A stretch of DNA of 64,000 nucleotides from Cryptomeria japonica (GCF_030272615.1 NC_081413.1:559525945-559589944); one strand, 5' to 3'. Positions 45,991 through 58,238 are shown, numbered from the stretch's first letter. The notes: generated by a model from the sequence alone, not told the origin. Translations and numbers: made by a program.

Positions 45991-46368
45991 CTAAAATCCC
46001 TTATCCACCAATTGTCGTACACTCAAAATATTATGCCTTAAACCTTCAACATAATAAACATTATCAGTTTCATTCTTACCATCCAATGATATAGTTCCTC
46101 TTCCCTTGATCATGCATGCTTTGTCATCTCCAAATCTAACCAGACTGCCAACAAATTCTTGCAAAGATAGAAACTTCATTTTATCTCCAGTCATATGATG
46201 TGAACATCCCTTATATATCACCCCTTCATCATTGTCTTCAACTTTAGCAGCAAGGGCCTTTTCTTTAGGTATCAGATCATCTTCCCTGATAGCCAAGAAT
46301 ACCCATTCATTTCCATTGTCGGATCCACTAGTTGAATCTTGTATCGATTCGTTATCAGAATCAGTCAC
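45991..46368 (-). pseudogene. E7 protease
   Basis: Reads an acidic linker (SDNGNEWVFLAIREDDLIP) and a copia protease whose loop is IYKGCSHHMTGDKMKFLSLQ; the Asp-Ser of the Sirevirus motif DSGCS is replaced by Tyr-Lys, so the active site is lost. The rest is well kept: GRGTISLDGKNETDNVYYVE and LRHNILSVRQLVDKGF. It lies between gag and integrase as expected. Confidence 0.85.
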
Positions 46369-46399
46369 ACCTTCCTCATCCGCATAGTAACACGATTTG

Positions 46400-47386
46400 T
46401 CTTTGTTCCTCTTGTACTTATGCTTGTTCTGATAATCATGGTTATGCCTAAAAAATCTTCTAGCTCTTTCCTCAAATCTTGAATTTCTTTCAGGACATCT
46501 AGATGCAAAATGACCTATCTTCTTGCATGTGAAACATTTAAAAGGTGATTTTCCTTCATACTTACTTCCTGTCGGACCTTTAGGTACTCTTTTAGAAAAT
46601 AGGGCTTCAAGTTTCTCAAACTCTTCATCTTATTTCTTCATTTCCTCGTACTCCTTAGCATATAAGACTTTCCAATCACTCTTGTCGGTAGTTGATGTAG
46701 ATGCATGAAAAGTAGGTTCAGATATTGCAACTCTAGAAGGACCAAATTCCTTAAGCTCAAAACCAGATAACTTCCCAACCAAGGTATCCCTATTAACAGA
46801 TGTGTTTGTCATTGTTCTCAACTCATTAATTGCAATAGCCTTCATCTTATAAGTCGATGGCAAAGGTCTCAATACTTTAGAAATTATTTCATCTTCGCTT
46901 AGAGATCCACCACAGCACTGAATTCTTGAAACAATTACATTAACTCTCTCCATAAAAGTAGTAATCCTTTCATCTTCTTCCATCTTCAGGTTCTCATATC
47001 TCACTCGGTAACCATCAAGTTTAGAAATTTTAACAGTAGGGTCACCTTCATTCAGAGTCTCCAATTTATCCCATATAGCGTTTGCAGTTGATTTGTTGGT
47101 TAGTCCCATAACTTGTTGATCATAAAGTGCATATAAAAGGGCTTCTCTAGCTCTACAATCATTTTCAATGTCCTTATCCAATCCTATCGAAGTCGGATTA
47201 TCAGATGTCAAATTATGAGGTTTTATATCCTTTCTCAGTGATCTCCCAAATCTCCTTACCAAGACATCTCATATGAGTCTCCATCTGAATCTTCCATACT
47301 CTATAATTTGTTCCATCAAGCCTAGGAATTTCTCTCCGAAAAATAGTTGCAAATGAACTTGATGAACTTGAACTATTAGATGCCAT
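46400..47386 (-). pseudogene. E7 gag
   Basis: A start at 47384-47386 reads MASNSSSSSSSFATIFRREI, then PRLDGTNYRVWKIQMETHM, a copia gag opening, before a stop. The 210-codon block at 46630-47262 is the gag body (LLYALYDQQVMGLTNKSTAN, NAIWDKLETLNEGDPTVKIS, LRPLPSTYKMKAIAINELRT). A zinc knuckle CFTCKKIGHFASRCP follows near 46520, in a different frame, and leads into the Arg/Lys-rich tail and protease. Confidence 0.85.
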
Positions 47387-47422
47387 AGGATCTTCCTCAA
47401 GCAGTTAAGCTTCTGCAGAGAG

Positions 47423-47438
47423 GACTAGACTCTAATAC
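47423..47438 (-). other. E7 primer binding site
   Basis: The minus strand reads TGGTATTAGAGTCTAG, two bases from the 5' LTR at 47441. tRNA-Met type with two changes from TGGTATCAGAGC. Confidence 0.85.
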
Positions 47439-47440
47439 CA

Positions 47441-48652
47441 ATTGTTAGACAGCTCAGATAATTGGTGAACAACTAAGAGGGGGGTTGAATCAGTTGTTAA
47501 CAGATTATAGAACCTAAAGCATTAAAACCTTATTACCAGAATAGCAGATATAATAGTTAAGCACAAATATAAACCATAGAACATTTACCAACCATCCACA
47601 AAAGATAACACCAAGATTTGTACATGGAAAACTTGGTAAAGGGAAAAACCACGGTGGGAAGCCTACCCACGGTCAGATAATACTTCTGCATTATGTGATT
47701 ACAAAAAGAGGGGCATGAACATGCAGGAAGGCCAACATCCTAGAGCGCACTGCTCATCACAAAAGGAGCCTCACTGACTACAAAATAAATCTAGACTACA
47801 ATCCGGAAAGAAGAGTGAAATGCAAGAATAGCATCTCCTATGCCTGAATATAGTTTTGGTTAAGCTCAGTACCAGAGGTCTAAACCTCTCTCACCAACCC
47901 AATTCGATCACCTATGATTGACCAAAACCTCTGCATATGATTACAACTTTATTGGCACACAGATAATCCTATATCCCAAAAACCCACGAATATGTCCATG
48001 ATCTACAAAGAGATCTTACATCATATTTATACCAACCCAGAACCTAAACAATTAGGTCGGCCACCTAAAAGATAATAAAATAAATTCATAACATAAACCT
48101 GCAATCCAATGATCAATGGCCTAAGACCGAAATAACATAATCCATTCAATAGATCCAACCGGTAACACATCGGGATCATCCACCAACACGTTACATAAAC
48201 CGGTCCATAACCTAGCAGAATAAGATAGCATTAGGTTTGTTCTGAAATGCAACACCACCAATCAACAAGAACATGAACAAGGTAACCAACAGCATCTCGA
48301 AAGCCATCTAGAAGCCGCACCAACACCACTTATCAAGTGCATCAAAAGATCTTCAACAAAGCTCTGCCAGTAAAACCCTTACCGGTGACAAAAAGGCTTA
48401 CTAGAACAAATGATAGTTACTGAGTCATCAAATCTTGAACCAACTGATCATGATACACATCTGAATAGCATGAATGACATATCCAAACCAATTCCACAAA
48501 CCGAAGCATACCAGAGCATACAGGATCAATATCATAATACAACCGCTCTACCAGAACCTACCGAAAATCAATAAACAACCAAAACAGTCGGTGTTGCCAT
48601 CAATGACAAATCATCAATGCAACACACAATCAATGCCTCCAATTTGTCAACA
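47441..48652 (-). repeat. E7 5' LTR (1,212 bp)
   Basis: Begins TGTTAGACAGCTC and ends AATTTGTCAACA on the plus strand. The G-rich box (47473-47490) is shortened to GGGGG then TTGAATCAG. It aligns without net length change to 41593-42804. Confidence 0.93.
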
Positions 48653-50339
48653 ATCTTTGTATTGGCCCTTTCTGATCTTTGTTCTATGTTCAGTTCTCCT
48701 TCTTTACGCTCTTCTTTGTCTGCTCTTGGCTAACTGCTCTGAAGTCTGCATCCTCTATCTTTTGTTTCTTCTTCACTTGGTGTGTATTACCTGTTGTGTT
48801 TATCGCACTCTCTGAGGAGATATCATTCATTTTGTGCCTTCAGGTATTCTCATACTTTTCTATCTTGAATTTGGGTTTTTCACCTTCTCCTCTGCCCTTC
48901 TACTTTCTACTCTCTATACTTCAACGACACTCTAACTCTTCTATCCAGCTCAGTCTCTTGATTTGTCTTCTATTTATCTCTGCAAGACACTATCTAATCT
49001 CTGTTTGATATAGTGTTCTTTATTGCGCACACTCTGTGTGACTATCCTCCTATGATATTTGTCTTTGCACTCTCTCTAGTCAGCATTCATACACACCTCT
49101 CTACGACACTCAACTCATCTACTTGCATACTTGCCACAAATCGCAGTCCTCTATACATTACTAACTTTTCCTCCAAGAGAAAATTCAAATGTACTTCTAT
49201 AGCTTCCAAGAAATCTATGCTATAGCCAACTTAGCCACCATCATTAATTGCATCTTCTTCTAAATTTAGATTGATCTCTGAGTTCAAATTACCACAATTA
49301 GTAGTCTTCACCTACTCGTAGTTGTGATGTCTTTTCAACGAGAGGTTTTCAAATCTTCTCATGGTTGATAATATCTTATTGACTGGAGATCTTCTAATCT
49401 TCTTGAGCCTTAGACTTGATCTTCTGTTGGTTCTGCATTAAATGCAATCATATCTCAACTCTACCTGCGATCATTTCATATTGGACTGCAAACTACCACA
49501 TTTGGTGTGGCCAGGCATCCAATCTCTATCTGCAGTACCTCTCCTTTCATCCAGATGGAAATTGATTCATCCCATATGCTCTATTTCCTCGGCATCTCTC
49601 TTTGTGCCATTGGATCAACCTTGGTCAACATTCCACGTGGATCACTTATGATTTGGAATTGGATGAATATCCATCACGCTCTCTGCCTTGCAAAATGTAC
49701 CTACGAGATGGCAGGACAATACACTATCTTCCATCTTCTTATCCTACAAGATCATTTTCCATCAGTCCTCATTCCTACGGGTTGGTAGCATGCCTGTTTC
49801 CACGTTGTGATAATTACTCTGCAGAGTCCTTTTTTTCTAGCCTCTCTTGTCAAGGGATGGCAAGGTATCGATTTCAATATTGTGGTTGTTACCTCGCAAT
49901 GCTTTTAGTCTTCAGTCTTCTTGGTTGCGGGATGGTGGGGTACCTTGGTCTCCTTCCTTTTGTGTTTCATCGCGAGACAATTTCTCTTTATCTTTAATTG
50001 CCATATCGCAGGTGGCTTGGCCTTCTTTGATAGTTGATCTGTGAAACTATGATAACTTATAATCTTATCACAAAATTGCAAAAGCCTTGGTCAATGGATG
50101 AGTTGACCGACAAAACAACGAAAATTCTTTCTCTTCTCCTCTCAGACTCTTTTTTCGTTGTATCGCAGAGGATTTGGCTGTCAAATTATGTTTGACTGCG
50201 ATACTACAATAAACTTCACTTTTGTTGTTGTCGTGGATGGTTTAGCCAAGGTGGGGTCCATACTAGTGAAATAGTGATAACCTTTTCATTGTAGTTAGCA
50301 ATCTCCTTTTTTGTCGAGACTTTGCATCCATCACAGCGA

Positions 50340-51200
50340 ACAGAACCATGTTGCTATAGCTCTAGAGGGCTGACAAGAAGTAAATTGTGTTCTACCGAAA
50401 GTCTAAGTCACACCAAAAAACAAAACTATGTCGGTCAAACACGAGGCACATCACAACGCAAAAGAGATCATATCAGCAAGATAGGTTACACATCACAACT
50501 AAAAGAGACCATATCACTGTAGTCCCAAGGGGATGGCAAGAAGAAAAAAGTGTCATACTGAAAAGCTAAGTCGCCCTGAAAATGAACATTTCACCAACAC
50601 AAATTCAATGTCATATAGAAAAGATTCATATCGCTACGCAACCAAGAGTCCAAATGAAGCAAAAGTTGTTTTGCCAAATCACCAAGTCATGTCCAAAAAT
50701 AAACTATCAGCAAGACACTTTATCCATCACAGCGAAAAGGTTCATGTCAGGGTAGTAGTAAAAGTCGGCAAGAAGCAGAACAAGCCTTCCCGAAAGGCAA
50801 AGTCTCATCGAAAAGAAACATATCGATGAGACACATTGAATGTCACCCTGAAATAGGAATATCAGCATGTCGTGGGGGTTCTACAAAAACCAAACTAGGT
50901 CTTACCGAATTGCAAAGTCACACCGAACAATACACAATATCGGCAAGACGATTGAATGTCACCCCGATATAGGAATATCGGTATAACCCTGGGTGATTGT
51001 AAAGGCCGACAGAGGTCTCACCAAAAATAGAAGTCACACCAAAACACATGTCGACAAGCCACATGTAAAGTATCTCCGAAATAAGAATGTCAACATGATA
51101 TTGAGTGTCTACTCAGCCTGGAAGAAGTCTCGTTGAAGGACAAAGTCACAACAAACAACAAGGGTGTCGAGGAGACTTGAAGGAACTCTCACCGAAATAC
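50340..51200. repeat. Degenerate internal repeats in E6 LTR
   Basis: A phrase of the form GGCAAGAAG...CCGAAAGxCxAAGTC[AT]CACCGA recurs near 50372, 50531, 50769, 50880, 51006 and 51118, each followed by ATATCGGCAAGAC- or ATGTCACCCxGA-like text. Spacing is 110-240 bp, so this is an irregular, diverged array. GATAT/ATATCGGTAT palindromes are frequent in it. It is non-coding. Confidence 0.6.
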
Positions 51201-51454
51201 TTCTTCACTATGGTTTTTTAACAAATTTGACAAGACAAATGAACTCCAAATCAGTCAAGACATCTTGCCAAAGTGACATCTCTTAGTGATAAACTCAAGT
51301 GCATGAGGAGTGGCAGTAGATCCACTGTGAAGTTGACATGAAAGAACTCTCAGCATTGATGCCAAACCAAAACCGACTTGAACCAACACTTATGCAACTT
51401 TGACCAGATCAATTTGCATCTGAACATGTTGACATCAATGACAACTCAATGCCA

Positions 51455-53899
51455 ATAATTCTTATTCATTCTATAGGGCCTTTTTCTCATTGGTTGTTCC
51501 CCTAGTACATGACAAATTCTATGCACGCATGGTTTTGGTAGTATAACCTTAAGATCCTTGTATGTCCAAGAAAAAGTGTATTTATTCTCCTTACCCTTGA
51601 GATTATGTCTTCAACTTTGGACACCAATTGTCACCAACCATGATCATTCTCAACTTATCTTCGTTGCCCAAATTTACCTTCTTCACTCTTGGCTCCTCAG
51701 ACTTTATTATCATGTCTTTTTCAAAATGATATTCAGTTTGTCATCCACTCATGCTACTCCCTCATTGTATTTTTCGTACTCTTGAAAAAATGTATGACTC
51801 ATTGTACATCAGTCTCCTTCAATTTTCCCAATCTATAGCATGTTGAATTTGAGGTCAAAAACTTTGTAATCTTCCATCTACCAATGAAATAATCCATTCA
51901 AGGTACTTTCCTCATCTTCAGAGAAATTCTTGAGATCAAGCACCCACTCATCATTTGATTCCATGTATTTTCTTTGTTCGTACATCCCTAATTCTCCATC
52001 TTTCAACTCTGACTCATATGATACTAATTTTTTACTCATCGCTTGATTCCTCGGGTAAATGGCATACTTCATCTTGTCGCTCTTGATCAAAAGCATTTTT
52101 TGTTTCCAGTTGTGGTTCGCCTTTACAAAAATTAGGCATCCCCTCCCAAGTAGTGTGTCATACACCTTTTGCAACAAGATGACTACAAATTTTAAGAGGA
52201 ACTATTATGTCACGATCGTCACCTTTTGTGACATCAACATTCCCAATGATTTGATACCACATTGTTTGGCACCCACTAATTGGAATGTTAGCATGATTTC
52301 CTGAGTCATTTCTAACATGTTGCCTCTCGAACCTCTGTTGACGGTGTTCAATAGGTTCTTCCCCATTATTCAATCTCGTCGATTGTTGACTTTCTCCTAA
52401 TCTTCACTATTAGAAACATGGGATCAATAATTTGTTTTCCTTGAGTGGTGGTTCCACTACGAGGCCTTCTTGTCACTTTTAGTGATTAATGTCAACTATG
52501 TTCTTACCAACTATGTGATTGCTACTTTCAATTGCGACATTGTCTATAGGTATTGTTGTACTATGTTCTTTGCTAACTTCAACCGAAATGAGGTACTTGC
52601 AACTTCATTGGAGGTTCTCCTCTTGTTCACCATCACTCGTTCTACATTGATTTTGGCCTCTCTAAGTATTTCCTTCTCTGTATGAGGATATGGATACACT
52701 ACATTCTTTGATTCTAATCTAGTGAACACCAAAACCTCCTTTTTTGGATCCTCCACCACCAACATATTAATTCCTTTTTGTTTCGGGAAATCAAAGTCTT
52801 TGAGATCACTCAATCCACACCACTTCCACAATATTCTTGAACTATTTTACCCATTTTGACACTCTCAAGTGAATTGACCCATTTGTTACACTTCAAATAT
52901 TAGATCATTTGTCTTCATTTAATGTCATATTGTTTTCACTATTGTTATTGTATCAGTTATTATTTCCTCGCATATTGTCATATCCACTAGGCAATGCATT
53001 AGAATTATTTTCTGGTTTTGGAGGTGTCTTTGATGGGGTTTATTATTCCCCTAAGTGAAAAGAGCTTGTCTGCTTCTTGAATTTAGGTTGTACAAACATT
53101 CCTTGATGGAATGCCCTAATACTTAACAGATGTCACAAAACAATTTCTTTGGACAATTTGTTTTTTATATGACCTTCTTTACAATTAGTGCACCATAATT
53201 CTTTGATTTCCTTAGAACTTTCCTTCTCATCCTTTATTTACTTTATCATATGCATCATGTCCCATCGTAGGGCATTTAACCTTTGATTCTTCATGTATGC
53301 TATCCTTGGTACCTTTGTCATTGTCCATCTTCCTTTTTTCAAAAAGGGAATCAATCCCTCAATGAACCACCACTTCTTTAGCCCATTGGCGAGTTGATTA
53401 TCTAACATAATAAACAACTACTTGAACCTACATTGTGAGCTTGTATGTTCTCATTCTTCCCTTGATTAGTGTTGAATATTTTCATCATAATCTCATCGTC
53501 TCTCAACAGTTTGAACTCTCCACGCCTCCTTTAGCACTAAGAGACTATGGATTCATTATCAGGATATGCAAACCAATTAATGGTTATTCCCCGTAGTATT
53601 GTTGGAAACGCTCTCAATGAGTAATATTTGTCTCCCAACCACTTGCTATCTAGATAGTTTTGCATGTCTTGTAGTGCCTTACAAGGTCTTTTGATCCATT
53701 TTCCATGACATTGGAATCCTAAGAGACTATGGATTCATTATCAGGATATATGAACCAATTAATGGTTATTCCCTGTAGTATTGTTGGAAACACTCTCAAT
53801 GAGTAATATTTGTCCCCCAACCACTTGCTATCTAGATAGTTTTGCATGTCTTGTAGTGCCTTACAAGGTCTTTTGATCCATTTTCCATGACATTGGGAT
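51455..53899 (-). pseudogene. E5 gypsy gag, protease and RT start, remnant
   Basis: Minus strand, upstream half of E5. A double zinc knuckle (CTNCKEGHIKNK, then after a frameshift CDIC-x-VLGHSIKEC) lies near 53110-53230. The block at 52544-52831 and 51878-52373 is the gag-PR linker and protease end (YDTLLGRGCLIFVKANHNWK near 52150). A pre-RT segment VNLGNEDKLRMIMVGDNW and then KRPYRMNKN (51465-51490) runs into the RT part at 41106. No intact frame. A 182-bp tandem duplication lies in its gag. Confidence 0.78.
53537..53895. repeat. 182-bp tandem duplication in E5 gag
   Basis: 53537-53718 is repeated at 53719-53895 with only a few mismatches, both starting CTAAGAGACTATGGATTC. It is direct, head to tail and adjacent to the E8 insertion. 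Confidence 0.88.
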
Positions 53900-54740
53900 T
53901 GTTAATCTTAGAGGATTCGGTTAATACTGAGAGGGGGGGTGAATCAATATTAACAACAATTTCAAACTTAAATCTTGAACTTAAAAAACTTCACCAAATC
54001 AATCATAAACCAGTAATAAACTCTTTACCATTGTTGGTAATCATTGATAACTAATTGTTGAACTATTAACAACACTGCTCATTAAGTGCTCATGAACATG
54101 CATAAACTGAAAGTAAATCAATCAACACATCAAAAACATTCACCGCATGAACACCATGTTATTCACATGGAAACCCAAATAGGGAAAAACCACGATGGGA
54201 ATTGGTACCCACAAAAATTGTGCACTCTTTTGGAATGCGCCAAGTTAGGAGACTAGCCTAGTTAGAAGCTTGCAAAGATGCCCTGTTAGGAGAAGACCCT
54301 GTTAGGAGTCACTCGGTTAAGGGATTTAGATGATGAGCCCTGTTAGGAGCTTTGACCTATTAGGATCAACCTTGCAAGAGGATTTAACACTCTTATGTTG
54401 AGCTACCCGGTTAAGGGATTTATAATGTAAGGCTCGTTAGGACCTACCCAATTAAGGGATTTTGACTATTGCAACTGTTAGGGAACAACAGTGAATGATC
54501 TGGGTATAGCACTTAACTAGTTGCTTGATCAGATCCAATTCTACTCCAAATCTGCTACACTCTGGCAAATCTCTCACACTATCGTTTGTCTTCACACTCT
54601 TCTCAAAAACCATCGACACGACAAACATCAATTGTATCGACCTAAATAACATTTACAATTTAGTTGGTTACAAAACCCTAAGATTTACAACATAGATCAT
54701 CACAGATATTTACAACTCATTACAGATCTTCATATGGATC
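53900..54740 (-). repeat. E8: copia-type LTR, first part
   Basis: The plus strand starts TGTTAATCTTAGAGG at 53900 after gggat, with the shared G-rich box at 53927-53946 and GTTAAGGGATTT-type repeats (54290-54470). It stops at 54740, where E9 is inserted after ggatc, and resumes at 63437. By analogy with E3 and E7 it is a minus-oriented copia LTR. Its far end and any internal region lie outside the window. Confidence 0.75.
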
Positions 54741-56405
54741 TGTGTGGGGGAAAAAGCGAGACTAGGTCAACATGCCCTAATCCTACCTTTTGACACACAT
54801 TTGTGGAATACGAAAGAGCCTAGAGGTATCACACAATTGGCTACTTCTTTTTGTAGAAGAGAGAGCCACGGGCTACCTATTAGGATTTCTATTCCTTTGT
54901 TGCAAATGATAGATAAAATGATGCAAGTTCAACTACTAGCCCTAGAGTGCAAGTATGAACTAGTAACAAGATTGCAAGATTGAGATTAAGTGATGAAAAG
55001 CTGTAAACACAAGGATAAAAGGAGAATGCAGATGTGTACCTGGGCTTAAAATCTGAGTGGAAAAGTTTGGGATAGGGGCGCGGGCGCCACTGTCCTGATT
55101 CTGCACCTGAAACTGTTGTTTTGCAACCTGAAAAGCTGTCAGAAAAATGCTGAAACTGTTGTTTGACAGAAGGACCAGGGTGCCCAGCGCCCCTGTCCCA
55201 GGGACCAGGGCGCCCAGCACCCCTGTCCTGGCAGGACCAGGGCACTCCACGCCCCTGTCCTGGTCTTTTTCTCTGAAATTTGGTGTGTTGTTCCATCTCA
55301 ATCTGCTTCCGTCGGATCTGCAACTTGCGGCGTCGTCTGAATCCTGAAACCTGCACTTATATCTGAAAAGGTATGGTGGGCGGCTATATAGGGTTTTGCC
55401 TTAGTCAAACCCCCGTTTTGGTGATTTCCACCTCCACGAATAGCCAAGTTGTATTGTAAAAGTAATGTGTGTGCAAGATCCTAAAATGCAAGTAAGCAAA
55501 CTAGAGCAACCTAGAAAGTAAACCCTAATTGCTTGCAAATGATAATGTAAATGCTCTACATCAAGATGCAAAGTGATCTAAAGCATGAATACAAATGATA
55601 TAATGAGGCTTATGCAAAGACATGAAAACAACATGAAATCATACCCAACCCCAAAGGAGGGGTACAAGCCAATCTTCAGTCGGTGATCCCTTATTGCTTT
55701 TCAATGCCTTCAAAGCCCTAAATGGATGAATGAAATTGATGAATGCTTGATGGATGGATGTTGAATGTTGTTGAAGTCTTCAAAGATCTACTCTTTCGCT
55801 GCATAGAAGGCCCTTGAAACCAAAAATATGGATCCTTTCAAATGAAGAAAGAGAGCTCTTATATATGAAACCCTAGGTCTTAATTTCAACTTTTGGCCAA
55901 CCTAGAGATTGAATCTCCCGCCAATTTCTTGGGGTTAAGCTTTATTTTATGATTGGATTGCGCTCCTAAAATTTCGGGAAAAATGTCCGGGACCATGTGC
56001 ACTCCGGGCGCCATGGTCCTCTCCGGGCGCCATGGTCCCGACAACTTTTCACCAAATTTTCAAGGCCGTTGGATATGATGATTTTAGAGAGAATCCCGAA
56101 GTTACAGCTGATTTCAAGATGTTTTGACCCCCGAAATCAAGCCCCCAAGTTCAAAATAGGACCTAATTAGGGTTTTTGATTAAATGATGTATTGGAAGAA
56201 TAAAATGAAAGGGGCACACTTTAATGAAAAGGGGCCCAACTTTATGATATGGGAGATGATAAAATAGAACCTTAGACCTAATTAATTTAATTAATTAAGT
56301 GCTAAAGGGGAAATGTAATGCAAAATGCAAAATGCGCCAAGGCGGGTGCTAAACTAGGTGTGAAATTGTACCACCCTACAAGTGCGTACAATTTACGATG
56401 CTACA
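54741..56405 (-). repeat. E9 3' LTR (1,665 bp)
   Basis: Plus-strand ends are TGTGTGGGGGAAAAAG and ACGATGCTACA. It holds a GC-rich repeat at 55185-55265 (three units) and a doubled CCGGGCGCCATGGTCC phrase near 56005-56038, both unlike the AT-rich rest. Confidence 0.92.
55185..55265. repeat. GC-rich ~28-bp repeat in E9 LTR
   Basis: Three diverged units of the form GGACCAGGGCGCCCAGC then CCCCTGTCC occur here; the 5' LTR has only two (62205-62275). Each unit contains GGGCGCCC-type self-complementary sequence. The copy-number difference accounts for most of the length difference between the LTRs. Confidence 0.75.
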
Positions 56406-56423
56406 TTTAGCCCCCACTTTAGC
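56406..56423 (-). other. E9 polypurine tract
   Basis: The minus strand reads GCTAAAGTGGGGGCTAAA against the TGTAGC start of the 3' LTR. Together with the primer site at the far end it sets the orientation as minus. Confidence 0.75.
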
Positions 56424-58238
56424 GGTCATATGAACACTACGTGCATATGCAAGCTAAAGTACAGAAAAGTAAACATTATTTGAAAAAGGATATATCCATA
56501 AGTCCGTCGAACGAAGCCCCTAGCGATATCTGCAGTACATAGTTAGGAACCACAACCTACAAAACCACATGTTAGATCACAAAATCACCTAATGCTTACT
56601 ACGGAAGGTGATGAAAATTCGAGGGTAGCTATATGCCCCCCCCTGTTTCGGCTTGCTAATTTTAGTGAGTTGAAACAGGGTATCATGTTTACCACTTCGA
56701 ATTGTTAAAGAATATTGATGAAAAATGCTCACAAGAAGATTTGATATGAGATCAAAAACTAATGGAGAATCATTTGGTAAGAAAGAGGACCAAATCTCAA
56801 TTCCAACACAACAAAGAGTGTGAGGACTTGAGAGTCTTCTAACACAAGATGAAGGATGTAAATGGAAACAAAATGCAAATAGAAGAAAAGAAAGGAAAAA
56901 AGCATGAATACACACATTGGTGATCCATGAGAAGAATAGTGAGAGAGAAAACATGGACTTCTCGCCCCTAGATCTTGTCTAGGTGATCCATGGGAAAAAG
57001 GACATGGAAAACTAGCCCCTAGAGTTTGTCCAGGTGATCCATGTAAGGGAGGAGAGCGAGAAAGTCTAGCCTTATGCCGCTAGTTCCACTCAACCTCGTG
57101 CATGTGTGTGTAAGTGAGTTTAGAAGCACCTCATAGGAGTCTATGCCCGAGTATGCTACAACCTGTATATGTATAGTACAAAAGCATGACATCTCGCTCT
57201 AAGAGTCTGTGCTCTGGTTTCGAGAATAATCACCTTGCATAAAAGAAAAATGGAGACATCTCGCTCTAAGAGTTTGTGCTTTGGTTCCGAGAATGACCCA
57301 TTGCTCAAAAAGTGTAATGTTTATGTCATAAGTAAAGTAGAACAAGGATACCTACCTTCATCACAAAGGAAGATACCCCAAAAATGCAACAATGTCATAG
57401 ATCCAAGCAAGAGAGTTTTGCACTCTTTAAGCAAGGATAAGATAGTTGAAAAGGGATATCTTGTAGTATGTGTAAAGGAGATCCTTAGAGGAGAAGAGAT
57501 CTTTGTACAGAAGACACCTATCCTCAGGAGGACAAATATAACATCTTCTAGAATAAGACAAAGAAGAGAATAAGAATGCAATACTTCCTTCTTTTGCGAG
57601 GTGAAAGTGATTCTTAATGAAGGATGACGCTCTTTTTTTTTTTTAACCCAATTGGGAGAGTGAATTCATTATGGATGTATTTTACCAAGTGCAAAAGAGG
57701 TTGAAGTCAAGGACTTACACCTTTTGTAAGAGAGAATCCTTGAACAAACAACAACAAATGCATACAAAGAATAACATCAAGTAATAAAGTTCACACCATC
57801 CACGAAATAGGAAAAAGTGGATCCTTAGATAAAAATAAGGAAAGATCATTGCCTCCCAAGGATAAGGACAATGAGAAGGACTTACACAATCTTCCAGGGA
57901 GAGATTTAGACATAAGCAAAATGTACTACATACTCACATGAGTTCATGCAAGCAAGACATTAGTGTATGTAAAATGCTCCTCACAAGAAGTGGGTAGGAT
58001 AAGAAAGAGAACACACATCTTCTCCCATATCTAGGAAAAGAGGATTCTAAAGAAAAGATGATCAATATTTCCACACTATTACCCCATAGGAACAAGAGAT
58101 AACATAGAAACATTAGGCTATTATGCTGCTTCAAAAATATGATTGCACTTGAAATTGTACCATCATGAATGACAATGAGCCCCCAGTAAATGAGCTACCA
58201 ATGTCACATAATGATGAGCAACATAATAGCCATTAATG
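56424..58238. other. E9 non-coding region with short tandem repeats
   Basis: No convincing gene. Two short repeats are visible: CCCCTAGA-x-TTGTC-x-AGGTGATCCATG units at about 56965-57050, and CATCTCGCTCTAAGAGT then TTCGAGAAT units starting 57189 and 57254 (65 bp apart). A C-run lies at 56637 and a T-run at 57630. This is where pol would sit in a full element. Confidence 0.6.

Larger units (their letters stand above)
41593..48652 (-). mobile_element. E7: Sirevirus-like Ty1/copia retrotransposon
   Basis: A 7,060-bp element with two 1,212-bp LTRs (41593-42804 and 47441-48652). Flanking 5-mers are ttctt (41588-41592) and atctt (48653-48657), one mismatch. The minus strand reads primer site, gag, protease, integrase, RT, RNase H and a run of PPT-like boxes. 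It shares domain style and LTR G-box with E3 but is a different family. LTRs differ by about 6-8% at the U5 end. Many frameshifts. Confidence 0.92.
41107..51454 (-). mobile_element. E6: solo LTR (~3.3 kb) in E5, split by E7
   Basis: Parts are 41107-41592 and 48658-51454. The minus strand begins TGGCATTGAGTTGTC at 51454. At the other end the plus strand reads TGAAGGAACAC from 41110, with three extra bases before it. The 5-mer ataat flanks it (41102-41106 and 51455-51459), and dropping the insertion restores the E5 RT frame (RMNKNYVAKLQE). The G-rich box near 41131-41150 is the one seen in E3, E7 and E8 LTRs, so it is a copia-type LTR in minus orientation. No internal region exists, so it is a solo LTR formed by recombination. 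Confidence 0.75.

Noticed and set aside
55185-55265. CRISPR-like or satellite array
   Set aside because: Two or three diverged units without spacers, confined to E9 LTRs in a plant genome.
54960-55356. Minus-strand Arg/Pro-rich ORFs around the GC-rich repeat
   Set aside because: They arise from the GC-rich LTR repeat and are not conserved in frame in the other LTR.
56589-56954. Minus-strand 121-codon ORF with a hydrophobic, signal-like N-terminus
   Set aside because: It lies in E9's non-coding region between ORF and PPT, over repeats, with no family motif; likely chance.
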